The translations under genes and the position numbers were made by a program. Positions 1 through 11,543 of a stretch of 64,000 nt of DNA are shown here, one piece after another (within the stretch, counting starts at the first letter, position 1; the number at the start of each line of letters is the position of its first letter). The DNA is taken from assembly GCA_963556195.1 (NCBI GenBank), contig OY744529.1:63908580-63972579 (forward strand). The letters run 5' to 3'. This DNA is from Sepiola atlantica. Its lineage: Eukaryota > Mollusca > Cephalopoda > Sepiida > Sepiolidae. The notes beneath the pieces were generated by a model. That model was not told where the DNA came from and ran no database searches. It was given only the letters and a program-made list of their open reading frames with translations.

Positions 1-107
1 ATATGAGGAAGAGAATTCCCGTCGACAATTCTTTAAAGGAAGATCTGATATGGTGAACAAAGAAGAAAAATCTTTTCAATGGAGTTCAGTTTTGCCTCGC
101 AGAACCT

Positions 108-582
108 GTGGTTTTATGGACCGACACGTCAGAAGAGGGCTGGGGTGCTCACTTAGACGACCATCAGGTGGCAGGAGTTTGGGACAAAGACCAGAAGAAG
201 AACCACATAAATTGGCTGGAGTTGAAAGCTGTCCATTTAGTACTCATCCAGCTGCTACCTCAAGTCAGTGGGAGGAGAGTCCTTCTCAGGTGCAACAATT
301 CCACGGTGGTGGCCTACATCAACAAGGAGGGTGGCACAAGGTCCCTTCCGCTTTGTCAGCTGACTTGGGAAGTGTTCTAATGGGCAGAGAAGTATGATAT
401 CTCCCTCGGGGCTACACACATTCCAGGGAAGAAGAATGTTTTGGCAGATCTGCTTTCAAGGGGAATGACAGGAGCTCGCCTAACCGAGTGGAGTTTGGAC
501 AAAGAGATAGTGAGCCTGTTGTTTCAAAGGTTCGGTCAACCAAACATGGATCTCTTTGACAACGAAGGAAACAAATATTTGG
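108..582 (+). pseudogene. DIRS-type retrotransposon fragment: RNase H and downstream linker
   Basis: One reading frame runs from the window's early bases to about 582 with a single in-frame stop (TAA at 378-380). It reads like the RNase H domain of DIRS-group elements: a WTD block with a following GWGAHL, an INWLELKA block carrying the Glu, then a position that reads CNNSTVVAYIN where DIRS elements normally have a DN pair, so one catalytic Asp appears to be Asn. After the stop comes IPGKKNVLADLLSRG and a stretch ending NMDLF, both typical of the DIRS region between RNase H and the recombinase. The upstream RT and the downstream recombinase are absent; the right edge is cut by a Tx1-like LINE. 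Dead fragment. DIRS assignment is from remembered family motifs. Confidence 0.75.
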
Positions 583-589
583 CACATCC

Positions 590-2371
590 CTCCCGGACAG
601 AAGACGCCGCCGCCGCCACAACCAGCAACACCGGCGGCAACAGCATCTCCTGTCTTCTCACCAAATAAGGAGAAGTGGGGACCCCAGTACCAGCGAAGCC
701 CCTCGGAGTACCATCAGTTGTTTGAAACCACTTACAAACAATTAACCGACGGTAGCTTAATTAAAGCAGCTCCCGGTACGGTGGACCAGATAGCGAAACG
801 TATTGTCACCATCGACACTAAAACAAAGGGATTGGCTGGGGTTTCAAGAGACAAGATGACGGACCTTCTGTGAGAATTTAAAGTTCCTGCATCATATTTA
901 TGCCGCAGAGGGTTCGCCACTTGGGATGTCCTACTCCGAAGTGAATGAGATACAAGCAATTAATACTGAGGCTGGAGTGCTTGAGCAGGCGAAGGACTAC
1001 AATCCTTGGCGTCCCCTGCTATATAAGCTCTGAACAGCTTGGTGCCGTTCTGAGCCAGTATGGAGACGTCAAAGCCGTAATCCCGGTCCATGATCCCCGT
1101 AACCTTATGGTAGGGATTACCAATTAAAAATGCGAGTAGACCGGGATGGGTTCAATAACATCCCACCCCTGCTCAAGTGCGATTCCTGGAACATGCGCGT
1201 CATAGTGGAGAGCAGGAGGCCACATTGTTGGCACTGCGAGCAGAAGGGGCATATTGCCAAGCATTATCCAAAGAAGTTTTCATTAAAGAAGACCCCTTCT
1301 GCCACAGTCCCGGGAGAAAAAACAACACCTGCGGCATCAGCAGCTCCTCTACCATCGACCAGAAGGGGCAGCGAAGCACAAACAGATGGCTGGAACAAGG
1401 TTGTGAAGAGAGGAAAGACTAGTTCCAGACCGGAGAAGTCCCCCTCCAAAAAGGTGCAGCCCCCTGAAGAAAAAGGGATGCGGGTTCCCACGGGGTCACC
1501 TAGTCAGAATATACCCACTAAGGATCTGTCCCAGCAGCAGCCACCAAATGGAAGCAGCAGGTCCCCTTGTCAGCTTCATCGTCGTCATCCGACTTGGAAA
1601 ATGGAGGAAGACGTTGGGCCGGCTCTGGTGACAGAGAGCCAAGACAACAACAGAGAGATTAAAAATTCAACAAGGAAAGCAACAAAAGTTAAAGAGGCTG
1701 GGCCCCAACCCCTATGTCTGAAGAAATGACAATCTCTCCTGCTCAGTTCCCCGAACTCCAAACCCCTACACCCTCCACTGAGCAGAAATCCCCCCCAGCT
1801 AGCTCCCGCTCTCTGTCCCAAAAGAAAGAGCCGGAGCCCTCAACAAGCAGGAGAACTGCGTCACCTTCCCCGATAAGGAAGGATAAATCGAGGAACTCCC
1901 CTTCCTACCAGGAGATCTTATCTGCGACGCAGATATCCACCATGCGGCTGCCGATCTCAACCCACGACAGCGAAATAACATCTGGCCGCTGCAGCCTCTA
2001 ACTCAGGCTCAGAGACTGGACATCACCAATCTGAAGAACTTCCCGGATACCCCCTTAATCATAACTTTTGTCAGAAAAACGAGGGTAGGGCGAATGAAGG
2101 CCCTATGGAAGATGGTTGAGACTGCCAAAGGGGCTATCCCAAGCCTGAAGTTGGTGGAAGAAGGCCATGACTCCCTCAAAGAGTTGAGGGATAAATGTGA
2201 AGGAAGGGTCCCCATTTACGTACACCCTTCTTCCTATTAACTTTCCCTTTGGATGTCGGAGGCATCTCCCGATATGGACGTGCTACGTCTGAATTGCTCA
2301 CTGGCAATATCGGGTATGCCTGCGGCATCCTTATCCCTAAGGATTTCAGACCGGTGGTTGACAGTGACTAG
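590..2371 (+). pseudogene. ORF1 (CCHC nucleic-acid-binding protein) of LINE A1, decayed
   Basis: The reading frame is broken into pieces (556-873, 945-1127, 1130-1729, 1714-2001 and on to the stop at 2369-2371). Recognisable parts in order are a Pro/Thr/Ala-rich start, a conserved block beginning KWGPQYQ, an RRM-like block around 1000-1080 (GVPCYISSEQLGAVLSQYGDV), and a zinc knuckle at about 1225-1272 with CX2CX4H but Tyr in place of the last Cys. A Ser/Pro/Lys-rich linker follows, then a C-terminal domain with FVRKTRVG and KALWKM. The stop is followed six bases later by the ORF2 ATG at 2377, so the pair looks like a tight bicistron. The family binds element RNA; this copy cannot. Confidence 0.75.
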
Positions 2372-5300
2372 TGCAGATGGCCACAAACTTAGTTCTAGGT
2401 AGTCTGAACACAAGGGGCATGAGCTCCTTAAGCAAAGCTGCCCGAATTCTGGAGGATCTCATGTCCTTTGACATAGATGTGGCTGCGTTACAGGAAACTC
2501 ACTATGATTCGATTGACGATCACCGATTGCTGTCGGAGCATTTCAATGTTTTTTCAGCATTCAGTGACCACCATGGTAGGGAAGTTTCGTTGTTAGTAAG
2601 AGGCACCCTGTTAGCAAGGGTAAACGTTGTTCACGCGGATGCTGATGGCATACTGGTCGTGGTTGATGTCTTGAAAAGTGCCAGATTTCGAATCATCGCG
2701 GTTTATGCACCTAATTCCATTCGGGAGAGGGCTTCCTTTTTCCGGGTGTTGGAGGAATTCCTCGGTGGTTTGGAGCGGTTAATTTTACTGGGAGATTGGA
2801 ATGCCATCCTTGATCCCAAGATAGATAAGGTGGGTGGGCATAGAGGGTCGGATGGGTGTGAAACAAGCCTGTCTGATCTGATGGCTGAATGCGATCTGGT
2901 CGACAGTTTTCCTGTCGATCACCCGGGGCGGGAGTGGTGGACGTGGCTTTCTAGCAGGCCTTCCGTTTCAAGTACTTAATTGGATCGGTTGTTAGTAAAG
3001 AGAGGCAAAGTAGATTATATCCCACGTTTCACTGGTTAGGCCATTCTGACCACAAATTACTTGTGGCCAGTCTGGTAATAGAACGTAGAACTCACAAGTT
3101 AGCTGGGTGCTGGAAATTAAATACCTCCTTACTGAAGATACGTGACTTCCAGGGCAGCCTAACTCTTAACTTTCAAAAGGGATTAGTGGGGGCGGTAACC
3201 GGGAGTAAGTTGTGGGTTAACGCCAAATGTGGCATTAGGCGCTTTTCTGTACAATATAGACAATGCCTCCCTTAAATAAGGCTGAAGCAGAACAGCGTTT
3301 AGAAAATAAGCTGGCCCAGGCGGTGGGGATTCCCTAGGCATAGAACTAGCTAAGGGGGACCTGAAACGCACGGCTAATGAGCAGCATGAGGGTCAAGTAG
3401 TTAGGGCTAGGCTAGACAGAGTGTCCAACGAAGCCATGAATGTTGACACTGCAGAGCGTAGAGCTCCACTATGTCTCAATTCGGTCGGTCTTATTCGTGA
3501 AGTCAAACACCCGGAAGGACACACCCTTGTGTCGATTCAGGAGATTTGTGAGGGGTTTCGTGAGCATTTCGTGGATCGCCTCACCCAACTGTCGAGGCTC
3601 CGCATTGAGGAGTTTGGCAACTATTTAGCTGGAGGCGGCCTGAGCAGCTAGTTGTGATGGGCGCGTTACGGAATGTGATGGCCTGGCTGTGTTAAAGCAG
3701 GTTGGCTACGACAAATCTCTGGGACTTGATGGTTTGCCCTATGAATTGTTCTTGAGGCTGTCGCACATCTTCATACCTATTCTGACGGATGTGTTCAACC
3801 ACTGGTTTGAACAGGGATCTATCCCTGGTCAAGTCACCAGGGATGTGATCACATTGCTTCAGAAAAAGAGCAGGCATGTTGGGGTTTAGATGATTACAGG
3901 CCCATAACTCTGTTAAACACAGATTTAAAGATTTTGGCCAGAGTTATTGCAAATTTGTTGCAGGCTGTTATTGGTGAATTGGTCGAACCTGATCAGAATT
4001 ATGCTGTGAAGGGGAGATCGATTCAGAACAACTAGCACATGATACGCACGATCTTAGAGGGGTTAGAAGACGACACTGAAGCCGCGCTGATCAATTTAGA
4101 TCAGTCCAAAGCTTTTGACAGGGTCGACCATCGGTTCCTGGGATCTGTTTTAGAGGCCGCCGGTTTTACACCGGACTTCCGCAGATGGATCTCCATTTTG
4201 TATCGCGGGCCGACGGCTGTGGTGCAGGTAAACAGGATGCGATCGAAATCATTTGCCGTTTCTCGGTCAGTACATCTGGGGTGTCCGCTGTCTCCCCTGC
4301 TTTACGTCCTTGCCTTGGAGCCCTTTCTCCGCAGGCTCAGGACAGGGGAGGGGAGGCTGGACTGGCCCTATGCAATATCGCTCTACCTGCTGGTGCGCGA
4401 GCCAGGGTTTTCGTGTATGCCAATGATGTTACCATGCCGTCTTGAGCCTTCGAGACATTATCGCGGTAATTAAGACACTCAAAAGGTATGACGAGATTAC
4501 AGGGGCCGTGGTCAACCGTAGCAAATCCAATGGCCTAAGGTTGGCTGCCTGGAGCGGTGCGGCTGCCGGGCCTTTTCAACTGGACAAATGGCCCGGTTCG
4601 GATCCTTGGTGTGTGGTTCGGACCGGGTCTCCAGCTTGATAAGAATTGGTCGGAAGTACAGTCTACGGTCGAAGCGTCTAATGGTTTGGCTTTGAATAGG
4701 GCTTTCTCTTAAAGGACGAGCTGAGGCATGCGTCACGTACATCTTTCCGCTTATCCATGACCTATTGGCTGTACTACATCTGCCTGCAGACCGCCTGGCG
4801 GCTTTGACGCGTCTGCTTTTCTCGCTTTTGTGGATAAGAAGAATCCGCTAGTCCGTAGACAGGTCTGTACTCAACGTGCTGATGTTGGGAGCTTGGGAAT
4901 GCCCGACTTGGCGAGCCATTTGTATGCCAGGAGGTTAACATTCCTTAGCAGAACTCTTACAGAGAAGTCCCTGACCACTTGGCCGAATGCCGTCATAAGC
5001 CAAGGGGTCAATCGCAGTTCTTCAACAAATGCCGAGCTGCGCTCAGTGTACTGCCGAGGTTCAGTGACCTCACCCGGTCTAGGAAAACACTATATCGGGA
5101 ATTAGTGGTGGGGACTGCTTCGGATCCATCTGGGGGGCAACTTGGATTGTCAGTGGAATTGGGCAGCAGGCCAGAGCCATCTCAACAATACAGAGTTTTC
5201 TCTGACCTGGCGATTGGTTCGAAATGTGGTACCTCTCAATGGCATACGCTTCAGTATTGGTATGGACTTTAAAAAATTTTTTTTTTAACATACTTAACCC

Positions 5301-5377
5301 CAAACAAGGCAGACCACCACTGTAGACATAAGGGGCTACTGAAAAAAGAAAAGGGGAGAGGGTAGGGATTGGTCAAC

Positions 5378-7003
5378 CTAGATTGGGATCTGCGCAGCGA
5401 GGTGTCTGTTTACATTAGTTTTAAATTTCTGCATGTCTGTACTGTTGGGGAAACAGGGGGCAGGGAGGGAGTTCCAGAGGCCAGCAACACGAGGAAAGAA
5501 GTTATTTGAGTAGAAGGCTCTCCGACATCTGGGGACCTCCACAGTGAATGAATGAGATTTAGTTGATTGTCGAGTTATTCTAGTGAATTTACGTCGAGGG
5601 GGCACCAGAGTAGCCAATTCCTTGGAGCATAATCCATTGAAGTATTTGTAAAACAAGCACAAGGATGCTACATTGCGGCGATGGGACAGGGACTGGAGCT
5701 TGGTTGACAGTGAGGGACCTATTAGGTTGGCGATTCTTTTTTGGACCTTGTCAAGCAGGGAGAGACTAGTAGATGATGCACCAGCCCAGATGTGACAACA
5801 ATACTCCATGCATGGGCGGATGGTGGCTTTGTAGAGATACAGGATAATGTCAGGTGTGAGGAGTTTACTAGCACGGTAGAGGGAGCCAACCTTCTTTGCG
5901 GCAGCCTTGGCAATGTCTTCAATGTATTTGTTCCAATTCATGTTACCTGTGAAGGTTAGGCCGAGGAGTTTGAATGATGAACTCTCAGGTAGGGTGTTAT
6001 TTGCCATGACAATCGGTGGTTGAAAAGGTTCCTTGTAGTTATTGAAGGAAAGGAGTTTTGTCTTTGCGGCATTAAAAGTTACCAGCCATTTATGACCCAC
6101 ATCCACTACAGCCTGGAAGTCATTTTCTAAAGATTCAGCCATTGCCTCGGATATGATTGCGTCTGTTTTGCCAACATGGCGAGAGTAAAGGGTGGTGTCA
6201 TCAGCAAATAAGCCAATCTCAGACACTATGTCATCAGGGAGATCGTTTATATAGATCAGGAACAACAAGGGTCCAAGGATAGATCCCTGGGGTACACCAG
6301 CATTTATGTCATGTTGCTTAGATGAACAGCCATCGAGGACAACCTGGATTTTTCTTTTGTCTAGGAAGGATCTAATTATATTAAGTAATTGCCCAGTAAT
6401 ATCGTATGATCGTATTTTCAGGAGGAGCCCTTTATGCCATACCTTGTCAAAGGCCTTGGATATATCAAGCGCTACTGCCCTAGCTTCACCTGCCTTGTCG
6501 AGTGTATGATACATGCGTTCAGAGATGACCGTTAGGATGTCTGCAGTAGATCGTGCTTGTCTAAATCCATACTGGCGGTCAGAAAGAAGTTTAGCATTAA
6601 CTAAGTGTCGTACTATCGCTAGATTGATTTAGGATTCAAAGATTTTAGCAAAGATCGGCAGCAGACTGATTGGGCGATAGTTCTGGGGATCGGTTCTATT
6701 TCCAGAATTCTTGTAAACTGGTACCACAGAGGCAAGTGTGGCTTCGGTCAGCAAAGGGAATTTGGGGAGGGGGTGGTTATCCTAGTCCAAAGTAGAGTTA
6801 GAAGCAAAGCGCTGGGCAAGTAGTTCAGCCTTATCAGTGGCCGTGCAAGCGACATCATTGTGGTTTGATAGTGGGGGAATCGTTGATTGACCATTATTCA
6901 CTACACTATTGTAGATTTTCCAGAAATCACGAGTACCTAATTTCTGTGACTGGATGCGTTTTTTTGTTAACTCATTAAACATTCTCTTCGCTTCACCTAT
7001 CAC
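5378..7003 (-). pseudogene. Reverse transcriptase region of the minus-strand Jockey/CR1-type LINE
   Basis: The 378-codon frame 6514-5378 carries RT motifs in order: ALDISKAFDKVWH, AGVPQGSILGPLLFL, and the active site LFADDTTLY, followed by a thumb domain and the long C-terminal region (RPCMEYCCHIWAG, DKVQKRIANLIGPS, LSHRRNVASL, FFPRVAGLWNSLP) shared by this clade. A separate piece at 7003-6782 is the linker, with KLGTRDFWKI. Between the two pieces lies RT fingers sequence with in-frame stops. The RT core itself is intact, so decay is moderate. Confidence 0.85.
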
Positions 7004-7216
7004 GGCCTTGCAATTATTTCTTGACTCTATAAATTTATTTCTATTAGTAGCTGACTTATGTCGGCCGAATTTACGGAATGCTTGTTGCCTCTCAGAAATG
7101 GCAGCTGCACATTCCGAGGTGAACCATTGAGGAGAGTGAGGCTTGCTAAAGAATTTTCACATGGGGACATAGGCTTCAATGCCTGCTTTGACCCATTCAG
7201 TTAATTCGTTTGCACA

Positions 7217-8164
7217 CTAGTCGGCAGGGAGTGAGAAGGTTTCCCTCCATGGGGCGTCACTGATGTGATCTATGATTGACTCAAAATCAGCCCGCTTGTA
7301 GTATCTTGTTGTTTTGAGCAACGGTTCATCAGCTTTTGGACGACTTCTTAGGGTGATATGTATCATTAGCACAATGTGATCAGCATTCCCGAGTGGGCTA
7401 TGAGCTTTCGTCACACAAGCCTCGGGCATTGAGGAGGTCAAGAAAAGGTCTAGAAGTGAGGCTTGTTGGTCTACTCGATCGGGGATGCGGGTCGGAAAAT
7501 CAACAGTCTGAGAGAGGGAGTGAGCTAAGGAGAAATTATACGTAGATTTGCCGGCTGTGTCAGTAAGGCTGGAGAATCCCAACCAGTCACGGTGGTGGGC
7601 ATTAAAATCCCCAAATACATGTATCTGGGCATTCGAGTCAGTAAAGAGTGCTCTGTCTATGCTTACAGAGACAGAGTTTAGCAGAGTACAGTCCTGGGTC
7701 GACGGGGAGCGGTATAAGAAATATAAGTAACTGATGCTGTGATGTAAAGTCAATCTAAAGCACATGTAGTCGTGGTCATCTGATTCAAACCTATGTTCTC
7801 TAGTCAGGGGGAGGGTGTTCCGAACATAAACTCCTAGCCCGTGCATATGTTTGTCAGAGTCTTTACGGTAGAGTGGGAGGTAGTCAGTCATGTCAAAGTG
7901 GTGAGAGGAGATTGAGGATTGGAGGTTAGTTTCACTTAGAGCTAGGATATCCGGGGAGTTTGTCAGGAGAAAGAATTCTACGTCGTTGATATTGGTTCTA
8001 AGTCCCCGGATATTTGTGAATGTGAGCCTCAAGGGCGGAGGTGAAAGTGTTTTTTGTTCGGTGTCTGGTTTAGGTTTGCTTTTATTCCTTTGTAATGACA
8101 TGCTTGTTTTGATTATAGAGTGGGTTGGCCAAGGTGGGTACTTGTTTGGTGCCAATAAGCTCAC
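7217..8164 (-). pseudogene. Endonuclease domain of the minus-strand Jockey/CR1-type LINE
   Basis: A 315-codon open stretch encodes an exonuclease-endonuclease-phosphatase fold: FTNIRGL, DILALSETNL, GVYVRNTLP, YRSPS, IHVFGDFNAHHRDWL and NADHIVLMI. These blocks are the metal-binding and catalytic segments of LINE endonucleases. The frame stops just before the region joining endonuclease to RT, and the linker is only partly preserved further left. The start Met is arbitrary: conserved sequence begins around residue 50. It is one half of what should be a single polyprotein with the RT frame at 5378-6514. Confidence 0.8.
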
Positions 8165-10684
8165 ACAACCAGTCCATTAGTCTCAACCTGGTCCATGGGG
8201 GTTGTGGCCTCGGGTCCCTTTCCATGCGCGACATGGCACATACAATTACCCACAGTATTATGCAACTGATGATGGAGTAGCGGTTCTTGGCGCTACCCAA
8301 GAATTTGGGCTCCTTCCTGTCAGTTGGAAACAGCAGCCAGACAAGCTGTCTAACCTGTACCCTCAACCTGTCGGAACAAGAGAGACCCAGATTAGTCATG
8401 TAAGACTTAATGACGAAAAAATTTTCCCCAAGTTGCCCAAATAGAGAGAAAGAGAACAGCGTTCATTGACCTAGTAAGAAAACAAGGCTAGGCACTGAGT
8501 GTTTAGAGGCGTCCCAGCACTGTTACCTCTGCGCCTGACTAATAGACAAGGAAGGAGTGCAAGGGCCGGCGATAGGCAGAACCTATCTACTCCTTAAGCA
8601 ATTGTAGGTTTGCAAACCGGATATTTTATTCGAGATTCCAACTCTAGGAAGGTTGTCGATCAGGACTAAGGAGGCCTCCCTCCCCAATGTTTTACTGCCA
8701 CGACGTAAGTAGCTGGTAGCAAAGTTTTTTTGTCAGAGATTTCCTTCTCTTAGATGGATAGCCTTACAAGGTCTAACGGGTCCAACACTCTGAGAAGGGT
8801 GAAAATATCCTGCGCCCGTTTACTAGTCGGGTATTTCCTGTCCCCCGCAGGTAAAAAAAAAAAAAGAAAAAAAAATATTCCAATATTACGTATGTAGATA
8901 GAAAGTTCATTGTATACTAAAAAGGGAACAGAAAGTTAAAGATAGGTTTCCCTCTCGCAAGTAGGTATAAATAAGAGGAATAAAAATCGAGTACTAAGGA
9001 ACGGTCGAGGGAGCTAAGACAGTGAGGTAATTTTAAACTTAGCTGTTTTTTTTTTTCCTTTCTAAAATCCGGCCTGCAAGCTACATTTGAGTTTGGGGTC
9101 TTCATTGCTTGACGGACGTTGATATAAATAGATCAACACGTGGCTTTTTAAAACACAGCCAAGAGGGCTACAGTGGGGGTTTCCCTTTTCTTAAACTACA
9201 TTGATAGTGGATATCCCCCCCCCCTTTTAATCTTCAAACGCATTGACCCCTCCAGAGAAAGAACTCGAAGAATTATTAACAAGAACATAAAAAAGAAAGA
9301 AAGACACATAAATCGTCGTGGACAACAGAGAGAACAATATAGATGAAATAAATAAATAAATAAAATAAAATAAACGTAAAAAACCTGCGAAAAAAAATTC
9401 TTTTACTAGACTTGGCAACGCAAAAATATTAGCAAGAACATAGAAAAAAAGGAAAGAATGACACAAAGAGTCGTGGACAACAGGAAAGAAACGAAGAGAA
9501 CCTGCGAAAAAAAAAAAGTATATTCTTTACCTAGACGTATTTAAGATAAGACAGTGAGGAAATTTTAGACTTAGCTGTTTTTTTTTTCCTTTCTAAAACC
9601 CGGCCTGCAAGCTACATTTGAGTTTGGGGTCTTCATCGCTTGACGGACGTTGATATAAATAAATAAATAATAGATCCATTTTGTCCACGTTGCAAGGAAG
9701 ATGAAATCGAAATGGCTGAGCACGCCTTTTTCACCTGCTCCGAGCTTCGTGAATACTGGACTATGTAAAAGAGGTGACGGCTCGCATCATCCCTGAATGG
9801 GTGACGTGCCTGGATTTAGCATTCGTAGTCTTCAACATGGATCCCTTGTGGCCCAGGGAGAAACGAATAGTGTTTCTTGCCATTTTAGCCGTAGCTAGAC
9901 TCTTAGTGTGGACTTCACGCTTAGAAATGGGGCGTGGGGGAGATGCCGCCTTCTCATTACGATTTGATTTCGTATTTTAAGCACCAGCTTAAAATCAAAA
10001 TCAAATCCGATAGAAATAGGTTGTCTACCTCACTATTTAAAAGAAGGTGGATACACACCGCTAGTTTATGCGTGTTCATTCGAAATAGATTTGAGTTTGT
10101 GTTCCCTGCCTAAGTATGGTACACGTCAACCTTAGTCTTTTATGTTGACCCGATTTGTGACCATCCAATTGTTGGATCAGTCTCTCTAGCTAGTAGTACA
10201 AATGAGTCCTGTGTCCCTATCTTTATTTTAGGTGTCAGAACTCCTCTAGGATGCCCGCTCCCAGATTTACTTTTATCCCTGACCTGCCCTAATGGTATTT
10301 ATCCTGAAGGACACAGCACATCCCTAAAGAACCCATCCCACTATTTCTTTTGTCCTGTAGAAACCCCCACTCTCACTTAGGAGCTGACTGTCTTGCTTTC
10401 AGTCTTACTGGAAGACAGCTAGCAGTTCATACCTTAGACAGGATGGGGGGGGCGGTCCTACTAACTTACCATAATTAGGGGGATTTTTAAGGCTTATTTT
10501 GTTCTTCCACTCCCAACATCATACACATTGTAAATACTTTTTGTAAATAAAAATCTTCAAAAAACTTGGGGCTATTTTAATTAGCTTATTCCATAGAGTG
10601 AATGTGGTATTGTGGTGACTGAAGCTAATTTTAGGGCATAGACCAGTGGACGACCCCCCTACCCCCATTCCCCCCTACTTATTT

Positions 10685-10697
10685 TGGCCTTGTGCCA
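10685..10697 (+). promoter_or_regulatory. Short 3'-terminal hairpin shared by LINE families A and B
   Basis: TGGC-CTTGT-GCCA is identical at 10685-10697 (A1), 21770-21782 (A3), 39518-39530 (B1) and 46441-46453 (B2), followed by an ACAT stretch and the AT-rich tail. It lies 33-39 bases before the mapped 3' ends of B1 and B2, which suits an RT recognition hairpin. Confidence 0.7.
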
Positions 10698-10798
10698 CAT
10701 CTTACATTTTTTTTTTTAAATATAAAGAATTTAAAGATAAAATGTATCATTTTAAAATTCTTACAGTGGAATTGTTTTTTCAAATAATCGACTAGCTA

Positions 10799-10936
10799 CT
10801 TGGCCTCTTGTGCCAGGTTTAAAGCTGACCCTTCTTGACCGGGGACTCTCTCTCTCTCTGTCTCCATGGGCAAGCCCCTTTTGAGCACATTTCTCTTCTC
10901 ACCCCTCTTGGGTGATTGTTTTAGCCCCTTTTGGGC
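10799..10936 (+). promoter_or_regulatory. Hairpin series in the 5' UTR of LINE A2
   Basis: CTTGGC...GCCAGG (10799-10817), a CT-loop stem near 10840-10865, GCCCCTTTTGAGC (10873-10885), TCACCCCTCTTGGGTGA (10899-10915) and GCCCCTTTTGGGC (10924-10936) are short hairpins in a row. The copy at 63815 has the same order with different but still paired stems. The stem structure is read directly; function (translation, RT binding or promoter) is unknown. Confidence 0.6.
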
Positions 10937-11543
10937 ATTAATTTCATACCTTCTTTTTTGTAGGTATTCAACATTAGTGGAGAGGAGAGGAGAGTAGTCC
11001 AGGTTCTGCTGGAAACTTAGGGCTCTGGTTCCGAGATGAGGCTTCGGTCGCATCTCAGGGTGAGAGCAGGCAAAAAAAATCAAATTCACAGACATGTCGC
11101 CCTAAGCGCCATGCCCAGTACTTCTACCAGTGCCGTCCCCTAGCACTGGAAGCAGATCAGAGCTTGCCGCCTTATGCGGCAGCTCTGCCAATGATTTCAA
11201 CGCTGCTGACCCCATCGGCATAGGTTATTAGCCGACTCAGACCTACAGAATTAAGCCCAGCCAGGTTGGTGGAACTCCAAAAAGAAGGCAGCCACCGATC
11301 CAGATCAGCCGCCAGGCCCAAGCGACATGGAGGTCAATTATGAATGGTCGAGCTGGACTTCGAGCTATTCGGAGCCCCAGTCAGCAGCAGCAGTAGCCGA
11401 AGCAGCAACAGCATATAGGTCCAATCCAGAAGTCCGGCAAAGACCAGTGGTCGCTGTTCAAGACCGAGGAAGATGGGAGTCGCTTAATCAGTAACTAAGT
11501 CTGGAACAGTTGGTGCCACCAGCAAAAGGGAGGTTGAACGAAG

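Larger units (their letters stand above)
5270..9670 (-). mobile_element. Jockey/CR1-group LINE inserted in A1, minus strand
   Basis: This insert interrupts ORF2 of A1. Read on the minus strand it has an endonuclease frame (8164 down to 7217), a linker piece (7003-6782) and an RT frame (6514-5378). Its 3' end at the left finishes in A- and T-rich sequence near 5270-5290. The right part (8440-9670) has no recognisable protein and carries two copies of a roughly 100-base direct repeat (about 9000-9110 and 9550-9655), perhaps 5' UTR or an older insertion. The C-terminal half resembles the Jockey/Daphne/CR1-like polymerases common in aquatic invertebrates; the exact clade is not certain. I found no clear target-site duplication. 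Confidence 0.75.
2377..9980 (+). pseudogene. ORF2 (endonuclease-reverse transcriptase) of LINE A1, interrupted and frameshifted
   Basis: The open piece 2377-2979 covers the apurinic-like endonuclease: LGSLNTRG, ALQETH, AVYAPNS and LLGDWNAILDP. Broken pieces then run through the linker (3063-3651), the RT fingers (3689-3889) and the palm (4039-4473, with LINLDQSKAFDRVDH and LGCPLSPLLY, the latter a changed QGCPLS motif). The active-site YADD reads as YAND near 4415. ORF2 breaks at about 5268 inside the C-terminal domain and resumes at 9672 with CPRCKEDE...HAFFTC, a CX2C...HX4C knuckle. Stops and indels are numerous, so it is non-functional. Related elements nick their target with the endonuclease and copy RNA in place. 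Confidence 0.8.
583..10790 (+). mobile_element. Tx1-like LINE family A, copy A1, split by a minus-strand LINE
   Basis: The left part (583 to about 5268) holds a 5'-truncated ORF1 and most of ORF2; the right part (about 9672-10790) resumes with the ORF2 C-terminal zinc-knuckle region and the full 3' UTR. The two halves meet at the same point of ORF2 when compared with the related intact ORF2 at 42628-45705, which shows that the intervening 4.4 kb is a later insertion. Both ORFs carry many stops and frameshifts. The 3' UTR has a long hairpin around 10377-10425 and a short hairpin at 10685-10697 with a TGGC/GCCA stem, also seen in other copies. L1-superfamily, Tx1-like placement rests on the bicistronic layout, the CCHC ORF1 and the apurinic endonuclease plus RT of ORF2. 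Confidence 0.8.
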
